Source: JADHUC01 sp964617665
GTDB taxonomy: Bacteria; Planctomycetota; Planctomycetia; Pirellulales; Pirellulaceae
Length of the DNA: 22,369 nucleotides
Assembly: GCA_964617665.1 (NCBI GenBank)
Contig: CAZUAH010000207.1
Location: 1 to 22,369 of the forward strand
Direction of reading: 5' to 3'
In this document: positions 16,521-22,369 of the stretch, piece by piece
Position numbering within the stretch: position 1 is the first letter of the stretch
How the letters are laid out: every line of letters starts with the position of its first letter
Translations under genes and position numbers: made by a program
Notes under the pieces: generated by a model
Database searches by the model: none
What the model was told of the DNA's origin: nothing
The model's input: only the letters and a program-made list of their open reading frames with translations

Positions 16521-16772
16521 ATGGCAAGTGTGCTAGATCGTGTTGTCCAGGTTACCGCTAAGACTCTTGAGCGGGACGCGAGCGAGATCAAGCCGGAACA
16601 GAACTTTACCGTTGACTTGGGTGCGGAAAGCGTCCAATCGATCGAGCTAGTGGCGATGTTCGAAGAGGAATTCGGCATCGAAATGGACGAAGACGCCGCA
16701 TTGGCCGTCCAGACGGTCGGTGATGCGGCCGAGTTCATCGAAAAAGTGTGCAAGGAACAGGGCGTCGAGTAG
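16521..16772 (+). CDS. Acyl carrier protein
   Basis: An 83-residue acidic acyl carrier protein that carries acyl chains on 4'-phosphopantetheine. The attachment serine is Ser37 in DLGAESVQSIELV, matching the ACP consensus (DSL replaced by ESV). Helix III ends EEEFGIEMDEDAA, as in FASII ACPs. The ATG is preceded by GGGAGAG about 8 bases upstream. No fatty-acid or polyketide gene (fabF, fabG, fabD, KS) is adjacent, so it may be a second, specialised ACP rather than the housekeeping AcpP; the ESV in place of DSL supports this weakly. The next gene, 197 bp downstream, is an acyl-CoA-dependent DRE-TIM synthase, but the gap makes an operon uncertain. Confidence 0.93.
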   Translation: MASVLDRVVQVTAKTLERDASEIKPEQNFTVDLGAESVQSIELVAMFEEEFGIEMDEDAALAVQTVGDAAEFIEKVCKEQGVE

Positions 16773-16969
16773 AAGCGACGCGGCGAGCTAGTATCCGCCG
16801 ATTCGTTGCTTTGCTGCGCGCACTTTGCGGGGCGAAGTGCCATTTCGTCCAGCTCTTGGTTGCAGCCGGTAGTCGAGTCGCGATTAAACTGAGACTTTAC
16901 CCAGCCACATATGTCAGACCACGCTCAGTTGGCGCGGTCGTATGACGAAACGAGTTTAGGAGTAACACA

Positions 16970-18370
16970 ATGTCCTCTGGCGATCCCCGAAAAGACCATC
17001 CCTTGATCAACACCACGGAACCGAACCTTCTGGATGATACCTTCGATTATGACATGCCTCCCCTGATCAAGTTCGACGGCCCATTGGTCGAGCACATCGA
17101 TGGGCAGGTGGTCGAGTTCGATCCGAACTCGGTCAAGACGCGCGACATCAACATCACGGACACCACCTTCCGTGACGGCCAACAGGCTCGCCCCCCGTAC
17201 ACGATCGACCAAATGGTGCATCTGTATGATCTGATGGCCAAATTGAGCGGCCCTAACGGCGTGATTCGCCAGACGGAGTTCTTCCTTTACACGAAGAACG
17301 ATCGCGAGACGCTGGATCGTTGCCGCGCGTTAGGTCACCAGTACCCCGAATGCACTGGCTGGATCCGAGCCGTCAAAGGCGACTTCCGCTTGGTCAAGGA
17401 AGCCGGTTTGAAAGAGACCGGCATGCTGACCAGCAGTTCCGATTTTCACATCTTCAACAAACTCAAGTTCAAGAGTCGCCAGGACTGCATGGACTCGTAT
17501 TGCGAAGTCGTCGATGCAGCTTTCGAGGCTGGCGTGCGTCCGCGTTGCCATCTGGAAGACGTGACCCGCGCCGACTGGGATGGATTCGTCTTGCCATTCG
17601 TCGATCGGCTGATGCGGATGAGCGAACAGGTGCCCGAGGACATGTCCGTCAAGATCCGCATTTGCGACACCATGGGCTTTGGCTTGCACTATCCTGGCGT
17701 CGAACTCCCGCGTAGCGTTCCCAAGATCATCTACAAGTTGAATCAAGAGTGCGGTGTACCCAGCGATCGGCTGGAATGGCACGGGCACAACGACTTCCAT
17801 CGCGTGCTAGCTAATGGTGCAACGGCATGGCTCTACGGCTGCGATGCAGTGAACTGTACGCTGTTCGGCGTTGGTGAACGCACGGGCAACCCGCCGCTGG
17901 AAGCCGCGGTCCTCGAGTACATCTCGTTGAAGCAGGACATGTGCGGCATTCAAACTGAAATGATCACCGAGATCGCCGATTACATGCGTTCGATCAAGCT
18001 GCCGATTCCGGACAACTACCCGTTTGTCGGAAAGCACTTCAACACGACGCGTGCCGGAATTCACGCCGGTGGTCTGCGACAGGACGAGCGTATCTACAAT
18101 ATTTTCGACACCACCAAGCTCCTGAACCGCCCGCCGCGAGTCGCATTGACCGACAAGAGCGGTGCCGACGGCGTTGCTCTCTGGGTCAACGAGTTCTTCG
18201 GTCTGAAAGACGACGAACGGATCAGCAAGATCAAGGTCCACAAAGTCGCCCGTTGGGTCATGGACCAGTACGAAGTGCACGGCCGCATGAGTTCCATCAC
18301 CGACGAAGAACTCGAAGAGCAAGTGAAAGAGCTCATGCCTACGTACTGGGAGAAGTACAAGGGCACGTAA
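16970..18370 (+). CDS. DRE-TIM acyltransferase: isopropylmalate/homocitrate/Re-citrate synthase group
   Basis: A 466-residue TIM-barrel enzyme that would condense an acyl-CoA with a 2-oxoacid. Visible catalytic elements are Arg68-Asp69 in DTTFRDGQQ, Glu103 in QTEFF, the metal-binding H271-G-H273 in HGHNDFH, and FGVGERTGNPPLEAAV around 299-314. It lacks the C-terminal LeuA regulatory domain; the end is a short helical tail. About 60 residues precede the barrel. FRDGQQ in place of LRDGEQ sets it apart from classical LeuA. Annotation pipelines usually call this subgroup 2-isopropylmalate synthase, but clostridial Re-citrate synthase and homocitrate synthases are relatives, so the substrate is open. 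The ATG has AGGAG about 8 bases upstream. No leuB/C/D gene is adjacent. Confidence 0.88.
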   Translation: MSSGDPRKDHPLINTTEPNLLDDTFDYDMPPLIKFDGPLVEHIDGQVVEFDPNSVKTRDINITDTTFRDGQQARPPYTIDQMVHLYDLMAKLSGPNGVIRQTEFFLYTKNDRETLDRCRALGHQYPECTGWIRAVKGDFRLVKEAGLKETGMLTSSSDFHIFNKLKFKSRQDCMDSYCEVVDAAFEAGVRPRCHLEDVTRADWDGFVLPFVDRLMRMSEQVPEDMSVKIRICDTMGFGLHYPGVELPRSVPKIIYKLNQECGVPSDRLEWHGHNDFHRVLANGATAWLYGCDAVNCTLFGVGERTGNPPLEAAVLEYISLKQDMCGIQTEMITEIADYMRSIKLPIPDNYPFVGKHFNTTRAGIHAGGLRQDERIYNIFDTTKLLNRPPRVALTDKSGADGVALWVNEFFGLKDDERISKIKVHKVARWVMDQYEVHGRMSSITDEELEEQVKELMPTYWEKYKGT

Positions 18371-18424
18371 CGCGTTCAGAGCACTATCGCGGTGCAAAGC
18401 GTCCTGGGAGCGGCGGTCGATACT

Positions 18425-18449
18425 GCGTTGGCCAGTCCACGGCCAACGC
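18425..18449 (+). promoter_or_regulatory. Perfect 9-bp hairpin before the DUF4832 gene
   Basis: GCGTTGGCC (18425-18433) and GGCCAACGC (18441-18449) pair perfectly around a 7-base loop. The stem lies 55 bases after the synthase stop and 24 before the next ATG, next to the ribosome site. With no T tract it may be a 3' end stabiliser, or a leader structure for the DUF4832 mRNA. Confidence 0.45.
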
Positions 18450-18473
18450 TGGAGGGAGACAAGGGGGCAACCG

Positions 18474-19865
18474 ATGCGCGCACGTCGCCCTTTCGCACCG
18501 TTGACCAAATGCACTCTCTTCCTGCTTGGATTTGCCGCTGCCTCCATCGTGCAGGCAGATGGGCTTTCGTCTAGCGAGAAGAAGGTTACGGTGCAGTTCA
18601 CCGAAACCGATGCACTCTTCGCTAACCCAGGCAAAGGCTGGATGACCTCGCAGCGATTGCCAGGTCGAACGCCACGACTGCCGTGTTCGTTAGCCTACTT
18701 CCGGTTGAACTGGTGTGACATCGAGCCGGTCGAAGGCAAGCCGAAGTGGGAACTGATCGACGAGTCGATCGACGCCTGGCAGAAACACGATGTGCGCATC
18801 GCTTTCCGCATCATGACGGCCAACGCCCACACGCGCGGCTACTACTGCTCCCCAGAGTGGCTCTTCGACGCCGGATGTAAGTCGTACGAGTACGTTCGCG
18901 GCGGGCCGGATACGATGGCCGGCGGCGAACGGATTACGCGAATCGAACCCGACTACGCCGATCCCGTGTTCCTCAAAAAGCACGGAGATTTCATCAAGGC
19001 ACTGGCCGATCGCTACGACGGGCACCCGCGGATCGAGTTCCTGGATATCGGCTCCTACGGCATCTGGGGCGAGTGGCATACATCCAATGGAAAGCCCTGG
19101 GCCGTCCGCCGACAGATCATCGACATGTACCTGAAAGGCTTCCGCAAGACGCCCTTGGTGCAGATGTCGGACGACGCCGAGGCGCTGGCCTATACAATCG
19201 CCAACGGCACCGGCTTCCGTCGCGACGGCGTGGGTTCGCCCTGGCACGAGAAGACATGGATAGGATCTGCCAAGTATGCCAATGTCGACGGCTTTGCCGA
19301 CTGCTGGAAAACGGCGCCAGTGGTCTTCGAGTGGTTTGGGCCGTACGACTTTCTCAAACGTCGTGGCTGGTCGTTTGACAGCGCCGTCCAGTTCATCCTC
19401 TCGAACCACGCGACGTACATCAACGACAACCTCGGCCGAGTACCCGACGAAGCATGGCCGAAGCTCCACGAACTGGCGCGGCGGTCCGGCTATCGTTTCG
19501 TGCTCAGCGAAATCTCACACGCCGAGTCCGTCTCGCCTGGCGATCGGCTTGCCGTCCAAATGAAATGGTCGAACGTCGGCGTAGGCAGGCTCTATCGGAA
19601 GCACACACTGGTACTGTATCTCCTGGACAGCGAGGGCAGGACCGCCTCAGAACACGAACAGACCGCCGTCGATTCCACGACTTGGTTTCCGGGCGACCAT
19701 AATGCGACAGGTTGCATCGAGATTCCTCAGTCGCTAGAAGATGGAATCTACACACTGGGTGTCGCCCTGATCGATCCACACACGAAGAAACCGGCAATCC
19801 GCTTGGCTATCGACGCCCCGCACGACGGGCGAGTGCATCAAGTTAGCCGTGTGATGGTCAAGTAG
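18474..19865 (+). CDS. Secreted DUF4832 protein, glycoside-hydrolase-like
   Basis: The 463-residue protein has a signal peptide (residues 1-28, core LTKCTLFLLGFAAASI, cleavage near VQA-DG). It then carries a TIM-barrel-like region (ANPGKGWMTS, YFRLNWCDIEPVEGKPKWELID, and IEFLDIGSYGIWGEWHTSNG near 180-205) and a C-terminal DUF4832 beta-sandwich (about 335-463). GEWH resembles the end-of-strand acidic motif of clan-A glycosidases, but no activity is proven for DUF4832. It probably acts in the periplasm or outside on a polysaccharide or glycan. The ATG has GGGGG about 6 bases upstream. The ceramidase-like gene follows after 42 bases, so the two are probably co-transcribed. Confidence 0.85.
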   Translation: MRARRPFAPLTKCTLFLLGFAAASIVQADGLSSSEKKVTVQFTETDALFANPGKGWMTSQRLPGRTPRLPCSLAYFRLNWCDIEPVEGKPKWELIDESIDAWQKHDVRIAFRIMTANAHTRGYYCSPEWLFDAGCKSYEYVRGGPDTMAGGERITRIEPDYADPVFLKKHGDFIKALADRYDGHPRIEFLDIGSYGIWGEWHTSNGKPWAVRRQIIDMYLKGFRKTPLVQMSDDAEALAYTIANGTGFRRDGVGSPWHEKTWIGSAKYANVDGFADCWKTAPVVFEWFGPYDFLKRRGWSFDSAVQFILSNHATYINDNLGRVPDEAWPKLHELARRSGYRFVLSEISHAESVSPGDRLAVQMKWSNVGVGRLYRKHTLVLYLLDSEGRTASEHEQTAVDSTTWFPGDHNATGCIEIPQSLEDGIYTLGVALIDPHTKKPAIRLAIDAPHDGRVHQVSRVMVK

Positions 19866-19907
19866 CGAAACGAAGTACAAGACCATCACCTCCAGGGGTT
19901 CATCACC

Positions 19908-21290
19908 ATGCAACGACGTGATTTCGTGAAGTCTGTTGTGTTAGGAGGCCCGCTCGCCGCCGCGGGCACTCTCGCAGCCGAAGATCCCATGCCGTTGCGG
20001 ATCGCTTCGTTTCAGGCGGACGTGACGCCGCCGTTGGGCAGCCCTTTGTGCATCGGACTCGTGGCGCCGGCGAAAGAGATCCTCGATCCACTTAGCGCCC
20101 GTGGTATTGTATTGTTGGGCAGCCAAGCACCGATCGTCTTATGCGCCGTCGATTGGGTAATCATCGCCAACGGCGCCCAGGACGCCTGGCGAGAGGCGCT
20201 GGCCAAAGCTGTCGGTACCACGGCCGATCGAGTCGCGGTACACGTGGTCCACCAGCACAACGCGCCGGGCGTGGATTATTCGGCCGAGGAGATTATGGCC
20301 GCCCGTGGGCAGCCCGACCTGATGTACGACAAGACCTTCTCCGAAGAAGCGTTGATGCGAGTCGCTGCGGAAGCGGAAAAGGCGGTCGAACTGGCACGCC
20401 CGGTTACGCATGTGGGCCACGGCATGGCCGAAGTGGAAAAGGTCGCGTCCAGCCGTCGCATCTTCAATCCCGATGGCACGCTGCGGTTCTGGCGCTCCAG
20501 CAGCGGTGGCAGCAAGGAAATGAAAGCCGCACCCGAAGGTCTTATCGATCCGTACGTGCGTCTACTGAGTTTCTGGGACGGCGACCGACCGCTGGCCTCG
20601 CTGACCTACTACGCGTGCCATTCGTGCGCCATATACGGCCAGGGAGGCGTCAGTTCCGAGGTCATGGGCTTGGCTCGCGCAGCCCGTGTAGCGGCGCTAC
20701 CCGATGTTGCCCACGTCCACTTCAACGGCGCCGGCGGCGACATTGCCGTAGGCAAGTACAACGACAACACACTGGCAACCCGCCCGCGTTTGGCCGCGCG
20801 GCTTGCCGCCGGCATGAAGGCCGCCTGGGACGCACAGCAGAAGTTGCCGGTCACCGCGGCCGACGTCAACTGGCGAATCCATCCCGTCAGTCTACCGATC
20901 CGCAAACGCGTGACCGAGCAGTACTGTCTGGAGCAGTTGAAAAAGAACGCAAGAGTACAAATCAAGGCCGCTCGGGACCTGGCTTGGCTACGACGCACGC
21001 AAGCGGGACATAAGATCCCGTTGACCTGTCTTCGTATTGGGCCGACCTACACGCTGCACATGCCGGGCGAGCTATTCGTCCATTACCAGCTAGCCGCCCA
21101 GAAGATGCGCCCCGACGACTTCGTCTGCATGGCCGCCTATGGAGACCACGGCCCCTCGTACATCGGCACGAAACACCTCTACCAGCAAGGAGGCTACGAG
21201 TCCACCCGCTCCTGCACCGCACCAGAGGTGGAAGAAGTCCTAATGTCAGCAATGCGCGACCTGCTCGGCATTTCAGCGCAGGCGAGGTGA
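19908..21290 (+). CDS. Tat-exported neutral/alkaline ceramidase-like hydrolase
   Basis: The 460-residue protein starts with a twin-arginine signal (QRRDFVKSVVLGGPLAAAG, cleavage near TLAA-ED). The rest resembles the N-terminal domain of neutral/alkaline non-lysosomal ceramidase. Candidate zinc residues are His115/His117 in HVVHQHNAPG, His238 in YYACHSC, and Glu388 in LHMPGELF; AYGDHGPSYIGT follows at 410-421. True neutral ceramidases are about 650-760 residues with a C-terminal immunoglobulin-like domain, absent here. In planctomycetes such short family members are abundant and their substrates are unknown; sphingolipid hydrolysis should not be assumed. The ATG has AGGGG upstream. It follows the DUF4832 gene by 42 bases and converges with the DUF1080 gene, only 32 bp away. 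Confidence 0.85.
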   Translation: MQRRDFVKSVVLGGPLAAAGTLAAEDPMPLRIASFQADVTPPLGSPLCIGLVAPAKEILDPLSARGIVLLGSQAPIVLCAVDWVIIANGAQDAWREALAKAVGTTADRVAVHVVHQHNAPGVDYSAEEIMAARGQPDLMYDKTFSEEALMRVAAEAEKAVELARPVTHVGHGMAEVEKVASSRRIFNPDGTLRFWRSSSGGSKEMKAAPEGLIDPYVRLLSFWDGDRPLASLTYYACHSCAIYGQGGVSSEVMGLARAARVAALPDVAHVHFNGAGGDIAVGKYNDNTLATRPRLAARLAAGMKAAWDAQQKLPVTAADVNWRIHPVSLPIRKRVTEQYCLEQLKKNARVQIKAARDLAWLRRTQAGHKIPLTCLRIGPTYTLHMPGELFVHYQLAAQKMRPDDFVCMAAYGDHGPSYIGTKHLYQQGGYESTRSCTAPEVEEVLMSAMRDLLGISAQAR

Positions 21291-21322
21291 TACCGAGCGT
21301 AGTAGTAGACTTGCCCGGCAGT

Positions 21323-22063
21323 TTACTTGATTTCTTTGATGCGGATGTTCTTATACTCGGCCCACATGGGTTTGCCGGCGTGTAGTTGCAGGGCGAGAAT
21401 GCCTTCGCGCAGAGACAGCTCGGGATGGTTGTCGGTGAAATCGAGGATCAGCCTGTCGTTCATGTAGTGCTGGATGTGAGGGCCCTTGGCGATGATCACC
21501 ACGTCGTTCCAGTCGTCCAGCTTAAACAGCTTCTCGAACTCTTCCGCGTTGATCAGACTACCGATGACCTCTTTCTTTCCATCCGCTCCCCAGACGGCCT
21601 TCTCGCCGACCAGGCACATGCGGCCTCGACCTATACCTTCGCCGTAGATGAAGCCAGACACGCTTGACAGTTTGTTCTGGTTCCGGATCTCGTGCTGGTA
21701 ACCGCGCACGACCCATTTGTTTCGAACGTTGCCCTCGGTGATGTGCTTCGATCGGTATTGAATGCCCGAGTTGTTCGTTGCGTTGCAGCGGAACGAAAGA
21801 CGCAACTCAAAATCTTTCAGTACGGCATCTTGGCAGATCAGGAACGTGTTGCCCTTGGCCGCGTTCTCTGGCGTCGTTTCTCCGTGAATGACGCCGTCTT
21901 TCACAGACCACAGCCTGGGATCGCCGTCCCAGCCGGTAAGATCCTTCCCGTTGAACAAACACTTCATGTCTGCTGGTTCGGCAGGAACAGTCTGCGGAGC
22001 ATCGGCTGCGAAGAGGTCAGCGGCAAACGAAACAAGAGCCAATAGTGTCAAGGTGCGAATCAT
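21323..22063 (-). CDS. Secreted DUF1080 (3-keto-disaccharide hydrolase-type) protein
   Basis: The 246-residue protein has a signal peptide (residues about 1-19, cleavage near LFA-AD) and one DUF1080 domain of the concanavalin/LamG-like fold. Signature segments are CLFNGKDLTGWDGDP, WSVKDGVIHGE, DFELRLSFRCNATNNSGIQYRS, WNDVVIIAKGPHIQHYMN and GILALQLHAGKPMWAEYKNIRIKEI. Some DUF1080 proteins cleave 3-keto-glycosides; others are uncharacterised. Planctomycetes carry dozens, often in sugar-catabolism clusters. The ATG has GGGAG about 8 bases upstream and a good promoter 39 bp further up. It is convergent with the ceramidase-like gene. Confidence 0.95.
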   Translation of the reverse strand: MIRTLTLLALVSFAADLFAADAPQTVPAEPADMKCLFNGKDLTGWDGDPRLWSVKDGVIHGETTPENAAKGNTFLICQDAVLKDFELRLSFRCNATNNSGIQYRSKHITEGNVRNKWVVRGYQHEIRNQNKLSSVSGFIYGEGIGRGRMCLVGEKAVWGADGKKEVIGSLINAEEFEKLFKLDDWNDVVIIAKGPHIQHYMNDRLILDFTDNHPELSLREGILALQLHAGKPMWAEYKNIRIKEIK

Positions 22064-22101
22064 TGTGATCTCCCAAGTGTGAATAGTGGTGGTGAACGAT
22101 G

Positions 22102-22129
22102 ATTATGATTGATCAGGGGACAATCTCAA
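22102..22129 (-). promoter_or_regulatory. Predicted promoter of the DUF1080 gene
   Basis: On the minus strand, -35 TTGAGA (22124-22129) and -10 CATAAT (22102-22107) are separated by 16 bp; each matches the consensus at five of six positions. The -10 is 38 bp before the ATG, giving a short leader. Confidence 0.6.
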
Positions 22130-22228
22130 GCCTGCCAAACGTGTTTCCTGGGGTGACGTCGTTCTGTGCTCAGGTTTGGGCCGTGTCCATTGAATGCCTA
22201 AGATTCCACGACATCGGAAAGTGAGGAA

Positions 22229-22252
22229 CCACGAAGACACGAAGCGCACGAG
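22229..22252. repeat. Three 8-nt units with CACGAAG core
   Basis: CCACGAAG, ACACGAAG and CGCACGAG follow without a gap. The same AACCACGAAGACACGAAG pattern is, from memory, frequent between genes in environmental planctomycete-type and related genomes, sometimes near GxxExxY-protein genes; none is present here. Confidence 0.5.
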
Positions 22253-22344
22253 GGGTAAGAACTGTGGGTCCGACGTAGCTTCATCTGTCAACGCGGACTT
22301 CTTCTAGTGGTCTATCAATGTAGAGTTTACCAGTAGGAGAGATT

Positions 22345-22369
22345 AGCCGTTTTGGCGCTAGCCACGGTT
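22345..22369. repeat. Possible planctomycete intergenic repeat, cut by window end
   Basis: AGCCGTTTTGGCG followed by CTAGCCACGGTT at the extreme right edge resembles a short repeat I associate with Pirellula/Rhodopirellula intergenic DNA. TAGCC occurs twice (22344-22348 and 22360-22364). The assignment is from memory and only this one copy is visible. Confidence 0.3.

Larger units (their letters stand above)
22064..22369. other. Gene-free right end with promoter and repeats
   Basis: I see no convincing gene in these 306 bases. They contain the DUF1080 promoter (22102-22129), an 8-nt periodic repeat (22229-22252) and a possible intergenic repeat at the edge (22345-22369). A 62-codon minus frame over 22103-22291 reads as repeat DNA, not protein. 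Confidence 0.6.

Noticed and set aside
17807..18634. Open frame of 275 codons on the minus strand
   Set aside because: Antisense to the DRE-TIM synthase, whose catalytic motifs are intact.
20141..21013. Open frame of 290 codons on the plus strand
   Set aside because: Arg/Gly-rich alternative frame inside the ceramidase-like gene.
1..22369. tRNA, rRNA, CRISPR array, insertion sequence or prophage
   Set aside because: No cloverleaf, regularly spaced long repeat, transposase or integrase motif was seen on reading both strands; a covariance-model search was not possible.

Overview
The window looks like a chromosomal segment from a planctomycete, most likely of the Pirellula/Rhodopirellula type. 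No rRNA or other taxonomic marker is present, so this rests on gene content: DUF1080, DUF4159, DUF4832 and ceramidase-like secreted proteins, a MoxR/DUF58/BatA-like operon beside a DUF4159 protein, a very large TolC-like lipoprotein, and a protein (11874-12674) resembling planctomycete-only hypotheticals. I see no transposase, integrase, CRISPR array, tRNA or rRNA.

Left part (1-7826). The extreme left end is a G/C homopolymer tract that looks like a contig-edge artefact. Next come nicotinamidase (pncA, minus) and a secreted or periplasmic protein with an alpha/alpha-toroid region and two DUF4159 domains (minus). A short region with convincing promoters in both directions separates the latter from a plus-strand operon: MoxR-type AAA+ ATPase, DUF58 protein, and a BatA-like membrane protein whose start overlaps the DUF58 stop. 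This is the familiar MoxR-vWA chaperone-type arrangement, and its substrate is unknown.

Middle part (7827-15252). A MarR-type regulator sits behind a perfect 12-bp palindrome and overlaps a 1038-residue TolC-like lipoprotein, which suggests a self-regulated outer-membrane efflux or export unit. The TolC-like protein has about 340 extra charged, helical residues between its two efflux halves. Then come an unrecognised 266-residue protein, a convergent PLP enzyme of the cysteine desulfurase/isopenicillin-N epimerase type, and a divergent single-pass membrane protein with an intact vWA domain.

Right part (15253-22369). Genes for a NagB-type glucosamine-6-phosphate deaminase, a stand-alone acyl carrier protein and a DRE-TIM acyltransferase of the isopropylmalate/homocitrate/Re-citrate synthase group are followed by a secreted catabolic set: a DUF4832 glycosidase-like protein and a Tat-exported neutral-ceramidase-like protein in one operon, with a convergent DUF1080 protein. 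The last 306 bases hold a promoter for the DUF1080 gene, a short 8-nt periodic repeat and a possible intergenic repeat at the edge. Several gaps contain short palindromes (833-906, 16407-16439, 18425-18449, 22345-22369) that may belong to dispersed repeat families.
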